A stretch of 64,000 bases of DNA, taken from assembly GCF_000731675.1 (NCBI RefSeq), contig NZ_JMIT01000003.1:230058-294057 (forward strand), in the 5' to 3' direction. Source of the stretch: Pseudomonas capeferrum (lineage in GTDB: Bacteria > Pseudomonadota > Gammaproteobacteria > Pseudomonadales > Pseudomonadaceae). How positions within the stretch are numbered: position 1 is the first letter of the stretch; each line of letters starts with the position of its first letter. This document shows positions 34,179 through 42,824 of this stretch, one piece after another. The position numbers and the translations under genes were made by a program. The notes under the pieces are model-generated. The model was not told the DNA's origin and ran no database searches. It saw only the letters and a list, made by a program, of their open reading frames with translations.

Positions 34179-35359
34179 CAGCGGCTCTCCCTAGTGCGCA
34201 GCGGCTGTTGTTGCTGTTGCAGGTCCTGCGCCGCACGCGCGGCAGCATCGTTGACCGACGCAGACACGCTGCTGGTCGGTGCGGACGTGTTGCGGCTGCC
34301 TTCGACCATCTTGTCCAGCGGCAGGTAGAGCAGGTTGTTCTGCCCGTCCTTGGTTGCCACCATGACCTTGCTCGAATTGCTGTAGACCTCTTGCATGGTT
34401 TCGAGGTACAGACGTTGACGGGTCACGTCAGGTGCCTTGTGGTACTCGGTAACCAGCTTGGTGAAGCGGTCGGCCTCACCCTTGGCGCGGGCAATCACTT
34501 CGTCGCGGTAACCGTTGGCATCCTCGATGATGCGCTGGGCCTGACCACGGGCTTCCGGCACCACGCCATTGGCGTAGGACTCGGCCTGGTTGCGGGCACG
34601 CTGCTCATCTTCGCGGGCGCGGATCACGTCGTCGAAGGCTTCCTGCACTTCGCGCGGGGCTGCCGCGCTCTGTACGTTGACCTGGGTGACGGTGATACCG
34701 GTGCGGTAGTTGTCGAGGAAGCGCTGCAGGCGCTCGCGGATGTCCACGGCCATCTGCTCACGGCCTTCGGTCAGCACCTGGTCCATCGAGGTGGAACCCA
34801 CCACGTGGCGCAGGGCACTGTCGGTCGCATGCTGCAGGCTCACCTCTGGCTGGTCGACGTTGAGCACGAAGTCCTGCAGGTTGGTGATCTTGTACTGGAC
34901 GGTCAGCGGCACCTCGACGATGTTCTCGTCTTCGGTCAGCATTTGCCCCTGCTTGGTGTAGGCACGCTCACGCGTGACGTTTTCCAGGTACTTGCGATCG
35001 ATCGGCGGGAAGTAGATGTTCAGGCCGGGACCTACCGTCTCGTAGTACTTGCCGAAGCGCAGCACAACGGCTTGCTCCTGCTCGTCCACCACGTACACGG
35101 CACTGTACAGCCAGATAGCCGCCAGCACCGCCAGGCCAATGCCCAGCAGGCCGTAGCCGCCACCCCTGCCGACATTGCGGTCACCGCCGCCACGTTTCTT
35201 GCCGCTGCCGAACATGCCGTTCAGGCTGTCCTGCAGTTTGCGGAAGGCCTCGTCCAGATCCGGCGGACCTTTCTTGTCACCACCGCCGCCACCGCCACCA
35301 CGGCGGCCGCCCCAGGGATCCTGATTGTTCGAGTTGCCACCCGGCTCGTTCCAAGCCAT
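34178..35359 (-). CDS. hflK: FtsH protease modulator HflK
   Basis: 393 residues from ATG 35359 (MAWNEPGGNSNNQDPWG). The N-terminus is cytoplasmic and glycine-rich, with a run of seven glycines after GGRR, then one membrane segment (LLGIGLAVLAAIWLYSAVYVV), an SPFH domain (EQAVVLRFGKYYETVGPG) and a Gln-rich tail (QDLQQQQQPLRTRESR). It is the partner of HflC in the FtsH-regulating complex. GGAGAG precedes the ATG. A longer frame to 35395 has no support. Confidence 0.96.
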   Translation of the reverse strand: MAWNEPGGNSNNQDPWGGRRGGGGGGGDKKGPPDLDEAFRKLQDSLNGMFGSGKKRGGGDRNVGRGGGYGLLGIGLAVLAAIWLYSAVYVVDEQEQAVVLRFGKYYETVGPGLNIYFPPIDRKYLENVTRERAYTKQGQMLTEDENIVEVPLTVQYKITNLQDFVLNVDQPEVSLQHATDSALRHVVGSTSMDQVLTEGREQMAVDIRERLQRFLDNYRTGITVTQVNVQSAAAPREVQEAFDDVIRAREDEQRARNQAESYANGVVPEARGQAQRIIEDANGYRDEVIARAKGEADRFTKLVTEYHKAPDVTRQRLYLETMQEVYSNSSKVMVATKDGQNNLLYLPLDKMVEGSRNTSAPTSSVSASVNDAAARAAQDLQQQQQPLRTRESR

Positions 35360-35455
35360 AGCGCTCTCCATCTGATAAAGCAAAGACGCGCCCACGGCGC
35401 GCCGTCCAATGCTACAGAATGCCTGTCACTGCTGCCCGGCGACCTCGACGAGCAT

Positions 35456-36757
35456 TTATTGCAAAGTGTGTTGCTCGACAAACACTTGCGGCTCCATGCC
35501 TTCGCGGCTGACCAGACGATTCAACTCGACCCTGGGCAGTCGCACGCTCAGCAGGCTGCGCCCTTCTTCATCATGCTCTTCACTCTGCACCGCCCCCAAG
35601 GCAAAGAATTGCGCGCGCAAGCGGGCAAAACGCTGCTCCAGGCACAGGGTGCCGACAAACAGATCATCCCCCAGCAACTCGGCAATCGCCTGGCCAACCA
35701 GCTCCAGGCCACGCCCGTCTCGTGCCGATACCCAGACCCGCTCCGGCTTGCCATCGGCATCGCGCTGGATCTGCGGCTCGACATCTTCAAGCAGGTCGAG
35801 TTTGTTATACACCTCAAGGATCGGCAAGCCTTCGGCGCCGATCTCGCCCAATACCGCCAGAACCTGTTCGATCTGCTCCATGCGGTCGGGCTCATGCGCG
35901 TCGATCACATGCAGCAGCAGGTCGGAGTTGCTCGACTCTTCGAGCGTAGCCCGAAAAGCCTCGACCAGCTTGTGCGGCAGGTGGCGAATGAAGCCGACAG
36001 TGTCGGCCAGCACGATTGGCCCAAGGTCATCCAGCTCGAGCCGGCGCAAGGTCGGGTCGAGGGTGGCGAAGAGCTGGTCGGCGGCGTAGACATCGGATTG
36101 AGTCAGGGCGTTGAACAGGGTGGACTTGCCGGCGTTGGTGTAACCCACCAGCGAGACCGACGGCAGCTCGGCGCGGCGTCGGCCGCGACGGGCCTGTTCG
36201 CGCTGGCTACGCACTTTTTCAAGGCGTGCCTTGATCTGTCGCAGGCGCACCCGCAGCAGGCGGCGGTCGGTTTCCAGCTGGGTTTCACCCGGACCGCGCA
36301 GGCCGATACCGCCTTTTTGCCGCTCAAGGTGCGTCCAGCCGCGTACCAGCCGCGTGCTCATGTGCTCGAGCTGGGCCAGTTCGACCTGCAGCTTGCCTTC
36401 ATGGGTACGCGCCCGCTGGGCGAAGATATCGAGAATCAGCCCGGTGCGATCAAGCACGCGACACTCGAAGACACGTTCGAGGTTGCGCTCCTGGCTGGGC
36501 GTGAGGGTGTGATTGAAAATCACCAGGTCGACTTCATCGGCTTTGACCCGGTCGCGCAATTCTTCGACCTTGCCGCTGCCAATCAGGTATTTGGCCGTAG
36601 GCTGATGCCGTGACACGGTCACCAGCGAGACGATGTCCGCCCCGGCCGACAAAGCCAACTCCTGAAACTCCTGCGGGTCTTCGCGCGCCTCAGGGTTCTG
36701 TCCTTCCAAGTGAACGAGCAGCGCCCGCTCACCACCACCGTGGCGCTCAAAGAACAA
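35456..36757 (-). CDS. hflX: Ribosome-associated GTPase HflX (TTG start)
   Basis: 433 residues. The N-terminal domain has YLIGSGKVEEL, then the glycine-rich linker ERQKGGIGLRGPGETQLE, then the G domain: G1 GYTNAGKST, G3 DTVGFIR, G4 NKLD. HflX splits stalled ribosomes under stress. The start is TTG at 36757 with GGAG about seven bases before it, giving MFFERHGGGERALLVHLE, which aligns with the start of E. coli HflX. Hfq lies 12 bp upstream. TTG may keep HflX output low compared with Hfq. Confidence 0.95.
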   Translation of the reverse strand: MFFERHGGGERALLVHLEGQNPEAREDPQEFQELALSAGADIVSLVTVSRHQPTAKYLIGSGKVEELRDRVKADEVDLVIFNHTLTPSQERNLERVFECRVLDRTGLILDIFAQRARTHEGKLQVELAQLEHMSTRLVRGWTHLERQKGGIGLRGPGETQLETDRRLLRVRLRQIKARLEKVRSQREQARRGRRRAELPSVSLVGYTNAGKSTLFNALTQSDVYAADQLFATLDPTLRRLELDDLGPIVLADTVGFIRHLPHKLVEAFRATLEESSNSDLLLHVIDAHEPDRMEQIEQVLAVLGEIGAEGLPILEVYNKLDLLEDVEPQIQRDADGKPERVWVSARDGRGLELVGQAIAELLGDDLFVGTLCLEQRFARLRAQFFALGAVQSEEHDEEGRSLLSVRLPRVELNRLVSREGMEPQVFVEQHTLQ

Positions 36758-36769
36758 TGCAGGCTCCTA

Positions 36770-37030
36770 TCAGGCGTTGCCTGGCTCGCTGTCACCGTGT
36801 TCGGAATCGGACGGGCTTGGCAGGCGAACCGGACGCGCAGGCACCACAGTCGAAATGGCGTGCTTGTACACCATCTGGCTGACGGTGTTCTTCAGCAGCA
36901 CAACGAACTGGTCAAACGATTCGATCGAGCCCTGCAGCTTGATCCCGTTGACCAGGTAGATGGAAACCGGAACCTTTTCTTTTCTCAAAGTGTTCAAGTA
37001 AGGGTCTTGTAGCGAATGCCCTTTTGACAT
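36770..37030 (-). CDS. hfq: RNA chaperone Hfq
   Basis: 86 residues: MSKGHSLQDPYLNTLRKEKV with the Sm1 motif, then LVNGIKLQGSIESFDQFVVL, and the Sm2 motif YKHAISTVVP. Residues Gln8, Asp9, Phe42, Tyr55, Lys56 and His57 needed for U-rich RNA binding are in place. The C-terminus is short (RLPSPSDSEHGDSEPGNA), as usual in pseudomonads. As a hexamer it pairs sRNAs with mRNAs and works with Crc in catabolite repression. AGGAG precedes the ATG. A 94-bp gap to miaA could hold its own promoter. Confidence 0.98.
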   Translation of the reverse strand: MSKGHSLQDPYLNTLRKEKVPVSIYLVNGIKLQGSIESFDQFVVLLKNTVSQMVYKHAISTVVPARPVRLPSPSDSEHGDSEPGNA

Positions 37031-37124
37031 ATGCCGCACTCCTGTAAGGATAAATAATAGAAAATCAAGAAAATCGATAAATTAGGCCGCCCCTTCGCAA
37101 GAATAGACGGCAATTAGCAGGGAC

Positions 37125-38096
37125 TCAGCTCAATATGGAGACGCTTCCCAGGTATTTCAAGGTGCGGGACAGATTGTCGCAGGCCAGGCTGTCGAGCCAG
37201 TGGACGTCGGACCAACCGCGCAACCAGGTGAACTGTCGCTTGGCCAGCTGGCGAGTGGCAATGATACCGCGCTCTCGCATCTCATTCTCACTTAGCCTGC
37301 CATCCAGGTAGTCCCAGACCTGCCTGTACCCCACAGCCCGTATAGACGGCAACCCGGCGTGCAAGTCACTTCTGGCTCGCAGCGATCGGACCTCGTCGAT
37401 GAAGCCCTGTTCCAGCATCTGCGAAAATCGTAACGCAATTCGCTGATGCAAAATGTGACGATCTGTAGGAGCAATCGCCAAACTCGCGACAGTATAGGGC
37501 AAATGTCCGTCAGCGCCTGCGTCTGCGCCGCGACTTTCCGCGTATTGACGCTGGCGATGAGCCGTCATGCTCTCGCCACTGACCCGGTAAACCTCAAGCG
37601 CACGTATCAGCCGCTGCGGGTCATTCGGATGGATGCGCGCCGCCGATTCAGGGTCCACTTCGGCCAGCTGACGGTGCAATTCGGCCAGGCCCAGTACACG
37701 CGCCTGGGCTTCCAGCTCGGCACGCACGCTGGCGTCGGCCGGCGGCATGTCCGCCAGGCCATCGATCAAGGCTTTGTAATACAGCATGGTACCGCCGACC
37801 AGCAGCGGGATCTTGCCGCGCGCAGTGATTTCGGCCATTGCCTGCAAGGCATCGGTGCAAAAATGTGCGGCGGAGTAGCTTTCGGCCGGGTCGAGAATGT
37901 CGATCAAACGGTGTGGGTGAGCCGCAAGCAGCTCTTTGGAAGGCTTGGCGGTACCGATGTCCATCCCGCGGTAGACCAGCGCCGAATCGACACTGATCAG
38001 CTCGCAGGGCAGGGCCTTGGTCAGCTCGATGGCCAGGTCGGTCTTGCCGGCCGCCGTCGGGCCCATGAGGAATATTGCTGGGGGCTTGCCGCTCAT
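37125..38096 (-). CDS. miaA: tRNA dimethylallyltransferase
   Basis: 323 residues from ATG 38096 (MSGKPPAIFLMGPTAAGKTD). The P-loop is GPTAAGKT; the substrate regions ISVDSALVYRGMDIGTAKP, LVGGTMLYYKAL and RAVGYRQVW are all present. It adds an isoprenyl group to A37 of tRNAs reading UNN codons. The ATG follows the mutL stop by one base. A longer frame to 38165 runs through the mutL end and is rejected. Confidence 0.97.
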   Translation of the reverse strand: MSGKPPAIFLMGPTAAGKTDLAIELTKALPCELISVDSALVYRGMDIGTAKPSKELLAAHPHRLIDILDPAESYSAAHFCTDALQAMAEITARGKIPLLVGGTMLYYKALIDGLADMPPADASVRAELEAQARVLGLAELHRQLAEVDPESAARIHPNDPQRLIRALEVYRVSGESMTAHRQRQYAESRGADAGADGHLPYTVASLAIAPTDRHILHQRIALRFSQMLEQGFIDEVRSLRARSDLHAGLPSIRAVGYRQVWDYLDGRLSENEMRERGIIATRQLAKRQFTWLRGWSDVHWLDSLACDNLSRTLKYLGSVSILS

Positions 38097-38097
38097 G

Positions 38098-39996
38098 TCA
38101 TCGACCGCGCAGGAAAAGTTTGTCCAGATCGTCCAGGCCCATTTGGGTCCAGGTCGGGCGGCCATGATTGCACTGGCCGCTGCGCTCGGTGCTTTCCATG
38201 TCGCGCAGCAGTGCGTTCATCTCGGGGATGGCCAGGCGCCGGTTGGCGCGCACGGCGCCGTGGCAGGCCATGGTGCCGAGCAATTCGTTGAGGTGCGCCT
38301 GAATGCGGTCGCTGGTGCCGTATTCCATCAGGTCGGCGAGCACATCCTGTACCAGGCGGTTGGCCTCGGCCTGCTTGAGCAACGCCGGGATCTGCCGGAT
38401 CGCCAAAGTCTCGGGGCCCAGGCGCTGCAGCTCGAAGCCCAGGCGCTGGAACCACTGGGCGTGTTCCTCGGCGCAGTCAGCTTCGCGCTGGCTCATCGCC
38501 AGCGATTCGGGCACCAGCAGTGGCTGACCGCTCAAGCCTTCGCTGGCCATGGCCACCTTGAGCCGCTCGTACATGATCCGCTCATGCGCAGCGTGCATGT
38601 CCACCAGCACCAGGCCGACGGCGTTCTCGGCCAGAATATAGATGCCCTTGAGCTGGGCCAGGGCGTAGCCCAGCGGTGGAATATCACCCTGGCTTTCGGG
38701 CAGCGACGACGGCGTCTCGGCGACGTCGGCCAGCGGCTTGTAGAACTCGCGATAGACGGCTTGCGACTCGGCTGCCGGCAACGGCTGGGACGGGCGCGGG
38801 CTGTACTGGGACTGATAGCCCGCGCCACTGCCACCATTGGAAATCGAAAACTGAGGTGCCCGAGGCTGTTCGAGCACCGGCGAGGCCAGGCGCATCTCAC
38901 CCTGAGGCCCGAATTCACCGGCCTGTTGGCCACTGGGGCGAACGATTTCGGCAACGGCGGCGGGCGCGGCCAACTGGTCTTCCGGGCGCACATCGGCCAG
39001 GGCACGGTGCAAGGTACCGTAAAGGAAGTCGTGCACCGAACGCCCTTCGCGAAAGCGCACTTCGTGCTTGGTCGGGTGCACGTTGACGTCGACGCCGTTA
39101 GGCTCAAGCTCCAGGAACAGCACGAAGGTCGGGTGCCGACCGTTGAACAGCACGTCCCGGTACGCCTGGCGCACAGCGTGGGCCACCAGCTTGTCGCGCA
39201 CCGCCCGTCCGTTGACGAAGAAGTACTGCAGGTCGGCCTGGCTACGCGAGAAGGTCGGCAGCCCTACCCAGCCCCACAGGCGTAGGCCGTTGCGCTCGAC
39301 ATCGATGGGCAGCGCCTGCTCCATGAAGCCAGGCCCGCAAATGGCGCCGACCCGCCGCGCACGCGCGGTTTCATCATGGGCCTCGTGCAGGCTGAGGATG
39401 CTCTTGCCGTTGTGGCGCAGGTGGAAGCCGACATCGAAGCGGGCAAGGGCCAGGCGGCGGATGACTTCCTGCAGGTGGTCGAATTCGGTCTTCTCGGCCT
39501 TGAGGAACTTGCGCCGCGCCGGGGTGTTGAAGAACAGGTCGCGCACCTCGACCGATGTACCGACCGGGTGCGCGGCAGGCTGCACGCGCGGGGTCATGTC
39601 GCGGCCTTCGGTCTCGACCTGCCAGGCCTCGCCGGCACTGGCCGTGCGTGACGTCAGGGTCAGGCGCGCCACCGAGCTGATCGAGGCCAGGGCCTCCCCC
39701 CTGAAACCGAGGCTCAGCACGCCTTCGAGGTCTTCCAGCTCGCGGATCTTGCTGGTGGCGTGACGGGCCAGGGCCAACGGCAGGTCGTCGGCGGAGATCC
39801 CGCCGCCATCGTCGCGCACGCGCAGCAACTTGACCCCACCCTGCTCGACTTCGACATCGATGCGCCGGGCACCGGAGTCGAGGCTGTTCTCCAGCAGCTC
39901 CTTGGCCACCGAAGCCGGGCGCTCGACCACCTCCCCGGCGGCAATCTGGTTAGCCAGCCGCGGGCTTAGCAGCTGGATGCGCGAGCCACCATTCAT
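38098..39996 (-). CDS. mutL: DNA mismatch repair protein MutL (endonuclease type)
   Basis: 632 residues. N-terminal GHKL ATPase: ELLENSLDSGARRID, RVRDDGGGIS, SLGFRGEALASISSVARL. A disordered linker (around residues 340-430) leads to the dimerisation domain. There, DMHAAHERIMYE fits the DQHA(X)2E(X)4E metal-binding motif of MutL endonucleases, with Met in place of Gln, so this MutL should nick DNA itself, as expected in a group that lacks MutH. The ATG overlaps the amiB stop by 4 bp. Confidence 0.97.
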   Translation of the reverse strand: MNGGSRIQLLSPRLANQIAAGEVVERPASVAKELLENSLDSGARRIDVEVEQGGVKLLRVRDDGGGISADDLPLALARHATSKIRELEDLEGVLSLGFRGEALASISSVARLTLTSRTASAGEAWQVETEGRDMTPRVQPAAHPVGTSVEVRDLFFNTPARRKFLKAEKTEFDHLQEVIRRLALARFDVGFHLRHNGKSILSLHEAHDETARARRVGAICGPGFMEQALPIDVERNGLRLWGWVGLPTFSRSQADLQYFFVNGRAVRDKLVAHAVRQAYRDVLFNGRHPTFVLFLELEPNGVDVNVHPTKHEVRFREGRSVHDFLYGTLHRALADVRPEDQLAAPAAVAEIVRPSGQQAGEFGPQGEMRLASPVLEQPRAPQFSISNGGSGAGYQSQYSPRPSQPLPAAESQAVYREFYKPLADVAETPSSLPESQGDIPPLGYALAQLKGIYILAENAVGLVLVDMHAAHERIMYERLKVAMASEGLSGQPLLVPESLAMSQREADCAEEHAQWFQRLGFELQRLGPETLAIRQIPALLKQAEANRLVQDVLADLMEYGTSDRIQAHLNELLGTMACHGAVRANRRLAIPEMNALLRDMESTERSGQCNHGRPTWTQMGLDDLDKLFLRGR

Positions 39997-41426
39997 TGCT
40001 GCGAAGCCAGGGTGGTGGCTGGCACATCGAGACGCTGGCCGACCTTCAGCTCATCGGTCTTGAGGCTGTTGGTGCTGCGCAAGCTGGCCACACTGACCTG
40101 ATAGCGAACCGCAAGCATGGCCAGGGTTTCGCCAGGGCGCACGGTGTGCTCACGTGGGCCGGCAGCGATCTTGCCGGTATCACGCAGCCAGGCGATGTAG
40201 GTGCCGGGCGGCGGATTCTGCTGGAAGAACTGCCGCACGCCGGTGTGGATCGAGCGCGCCAGGGCCTGCTGGTGGCTGCGGGTAGCCAGTTTGGCCGCCT
40301 CGTTAGCGTTGGAGATAAACCCTGTTTCAACGAGGATCGACGGAATATCTGGCGACTTCAACACCATGAAGCCCGCCTGTTCCACCCGCTGCTTGTGCAG
40401 GGAAGTGACGCGGCCCATGTTGCCCAGTACCTTCTGCCCGACATTGAGGCTGGAGCTGAGGGTGGCGGTCATCGACAGGTCGAGCAACACGCCAGCCAGC
40501 ATGCGGTCCTTGTCGTCGAGGCTGACGTTGCCGGCACCGCCGATCAGGTCGGAGCGGTTTTCCGTGTCGGCCAGCCAGCGCGCGGTCTCGGACGTGGCGC
40601 CACGGTCGGACAAGGCGAATACCGACGCACCGAAGGCGGCCCTGGATGGCGCGGCGTCGGCGTGGATCGAGACGAACAGGTCGGCGCCCTTCTTGCGGGC
40701 GATTTCGGTGCGTTTGCGCAACGGGATGAAATAGTCACCGGTACGGGTCAGCTCGGCGCGGAAGCCCTTCTCGCTGTTGATCTGGCGCTGCAGTTCCTTG
40801 GCGATCTGCAGCACGATGTCTTTTTCGTGCTGCCCGCGCGAGCCAGAGGCGCCCGGGTCTTCACCGCCGTGACCGGCATCGATGGCGACCACGATGTCAC
40901 GCTTGCCACTAGGCACCGGTGGCAGCTTGATGGCCGGTTGGGCCGGGCTCACCGGCACGGCCGGCGTGGTCGCAGGCGTTTGTACTGGCACAGGCGGTGG
41001 GGTCGGCGCGCTGGCGGCGACGGCATCGGCCTCCTGGTCGTACAGGTCGACCACCAGGCGGTTACCGTACTGGGCATTGGGCGCGAGGGTGAAGCTCTTG
41101 GGTGTGACCGACTTTTTCAGGTCGACCACCACGCGCAGGTCGGTAGGCGTGCGCTGGGCCGAACGCACGCTGCTGATCGGTGTATTGGACGTGGCCACGT
41201 TCAACGGCGCGGCCAGGGTCGCGCCATTGATGTCGATGACCAGGCGATCAGGTGCGCTGAGGGTGAAGACGCTGTGCTGCACGGGGCCAGACAGGTCGAA
41301 GACCAGCCGCGTGTTGTCCGGCGCGCGCCACAGGCGCACGCTCTTGACTTGTGTGACGGCCAGAGCCTCAACGGTCACCGTTGTCAGCAGCAGACCAACG
41401 ATGGCGACCAGTGCGCGTATGCGCAT
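39993..41426 (-). CDS. amiB: N-acetylmuramoyl-L-alanine amidase AmiB with AMIN and LysM domains
   Basis: 477 residues from ATG 41426. Signal peptide (MRIRALVAIVGLLLTTVTVEALA), AMIN domain (VKSVRLWRAPDNTRLVFDLS), a Pro/Ala linker, Amidase_3 catalytic domain (VVAIDAGHGGEDPGASGSRG, then FVSIHADA, then ILVETGFISNANEA) with zinc-binding His and Glu residues, and a C-terminal LysM repeat (HTVRPGETLAMLAVRYQVS). It cuts septal peptidoglycan during cell separation and is normally switched on by EnvC-type activators. It is transcribed with tsaE and mutL. Confidence 0.96.
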   Translation of the reverse strand: MRIRALVAIVGLLLTTVTVEALAVTQVKSVRLWRAPDNTRLVFDLSGPVQHSVFTLSAPDRLVIDINGATLAAPLNVATSNTPISSVRSAQRTPTDLRVVVDLKKSVTPKSFTLAPNAQYGNRLVVDLYDQEADAVAASAPTPPPVPVQTPATTPAVPVSPAQPAIKLPPVPSGKRDIVVAIDAGHGGEDPGASGSRGQHEKDIVLQIAKELQRQINSEKGFRAELTRTGDYFIPLRKRTEIARKKGADLFVSIHADAAPSRAAFGASVFALSDRGATSETARWLADTENRSDLIGGAGNVSLDDKDRMLAGVLLDLSMTATLSSSLNVGQKVLGNMGRVTSLHKQRVEQAGFMVLKSPDIPSILVETGFISNANEAAKLATRSHQQALARSIHTGVRQFFQQNPPPGTYIAWLRDTGKIAAGPREHTVRPGETLAMLAVRYQVSVASLRSTNSLKTDELKVGQRLDVPATTLASQQ

Positions 41427-41446
41427 ACCTACCCCACTTTCTGTTT

Positions 41447-41911
41447 TTAGTGTTTGCCCAGTGCCACGCACCAGGCCTCGCCGCGAGCCCCCTGCGGCGA
41501 AAGGTTCAGCGAGCGTCCGCGCGCTTGGGGGCTTATGGTAATGGTCAGGTCAGGCTTTGGCAAAACGCCCGCACCCTTTTCTGGCCACTCGAACAGGCAC
41601 AACGCATCGCCATCGAAGTAGTCACGAATGCCCATGTACTCCAACTCCTCCGGATCGACCAGGCGATACAGGTCGAAATGGAAAGCGCGCACGTCTCCGA
41701 TCTCGTAAGGCTCGACCACGGTGAAGGTCGGGCTCTTGACTGCACCAGTATGGCCCAGGCCGCGGATCAGGCCACGCGAGAGCGTGGTCTTGCCAGCCCC
41801 CAGGTCACCTTCGAGAAAAATCACGCCGTGACCGCCGGTCACTTCGGCAAGCCGCGCACCAAACGCGACCATGGCCGCTTCATCGGCCAAAAACAAGGTT
41901 AAGCCAGACAC
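41447..41911 (-). CDS. tsaE: tRNA threonylcarbamoyladenosine biosynthesis ATPase TsaE (GTG start)
   Basis: 154 residues. The P-loop is LEGDLGAGKTTLSRG; SPTFTVVEPYEIG and FHFDLYRLVDPEELEYMGIRDYF are the conserved TsaE blocks. It powers the TsaBCDE complex that makes t6A37 in ANN-reading tRNAs. The start is GTG at 41911, 13 bp inside the end of nnrD, so translation is probably coupled. Confidence 0.96.
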   Translation of the reverse strand: MSGLTLFLADEAAMVAFGARLAEVTGGHGVIFLEGDLGAGKTTLSRGLIRGLGHTGAVKSPTFTVVEPYEIGDVRAFHFDLYRLVDPEELEYMGIRDYFDGDALCLFEWPEKGAGVLPKPDLTITISPQARGRSLNLSPQGARGEAWCVALGKH

Positions 41912-42759
41912 GCAGAATGCTCCTCCAACAACTCACGAATGACCGGCGCCAGATCACTGGCTGCCAAGCCTCTACCCTTGACGCCCAGGCGCTCGCCCGC
42001 ACAGGCATGCAGCCAGACACCCAGGCAGGCCGCCGGCCAGGCCGCCATGCCCTGAGCCAGCAGCGCCGCCAGCACGCCGGTGAGGACGTCGCCCAGACCA
42101 GCACCGGCCATGGCCGGGTGGCCACGGTCACAGCGCGCCAGTTGCCCACCAGGGTCGGCCACCAGGGTGCCGGCGCCCTTGAGCACGCAGACGCTGGCAT
42201 AGCGGCGGGCGAGCTTGCGAGCAGCGCCCGGTCGGTCGGCCTGAACGGCCTCGGTGGAAATCCCCAGCAACCGCGCCGCCTCCCCAGGGTGCGGGGTCAG
42301 GATGCTGCCACTGGGCAGGGCCAGCGGCGTGCGCGCCAGCAAGTTCAACGCATCGGCATCCCACACCTGCGGGCGCGCGGCATTGGCCACTGCCGACAGC
42401 AGGCTGCGGCCCCATGCGCCCTGCCCCAGCCCCGGGCCGACCACCAGCACCGAGGCGCGCTCCAGCACGCCCATCAACTGATTGGCCGAACTCACGCCCA
42501 GGCACATGGTTTCTGGCAGGCGGGCCAGGCTCGCACCGACATGTTCCGGCCGCGTTGCCACGCTGACCAGGCCCGCGCCACAGCGCAGCGCCGCCTCGGC
42601 ACTGAGCAGCACCGCGCCGCCGGTACCGAGGTCGCCACCGACCACCAGCACATGGCCAAAGTCACCTTTATGGGCATGCGCCTGCCTTGCCGGCAGGTGC
42701 GCGACGGTCACGCTACTGAGCAGTTGCGGGGCACTACCTGGGTGTTTGGTCTGGGGCAT
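41899..42759 (-). CDS. nnrD: ADP-dependent NAD(P)H-hydrate dehydratase, stand-alone NnrD
   Basis: 286 residues. A ribokinase-like fold with HKGDFGHVLVVGGDLGTGGAVLL-type N-terminal region, LTPHPGEAARLLG, VLKGAGTLVAD and the active-site AMAGAGLGDVLTGVLAALL. It repairs S-NADHX and S-NADPHX using ADP. In E. coli this domain is fused behind an NnrE epimerase domain; here it stands alone, so NnrE must be encoded elsewhere or missing. The ATG at 42759 is chosen because upstream in-frame sequence lacks homology; an earlier start near 42822 cannot be excluded. Confidence 0.9.
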   Translation of the reverse strand: MPQTKHPGSAPQLLSSVTVAHLPARQAHAHKGDFGHVLVVGGDLGTGGAVLLSAEAALRCGAGLVSVATRPEHVGASLARLPETMCLGVSSANQLMGVLERASVLVVGPGLGQGAWGRSLLSAVANAARPQVWDADALNLLARTPLALPSGSILTPHPGEAARLLGISTEAVQADRPGAARKLARRYASVCVLKGAGTLVADPGGQLARCDRGHPAMAGAGLGDVLTGVLAALLAQGMAAWPAACLGVWLHACAGERLGVKGRGLAASDLAPVIRELLEEHSACLA

Positions 42760-42824
42760 GGGGTCAAAGGCTCCAATGTCTGGCAGAATTATACGCACCT
42801 GAGCCCGTATTGCCTTGCCCATCC

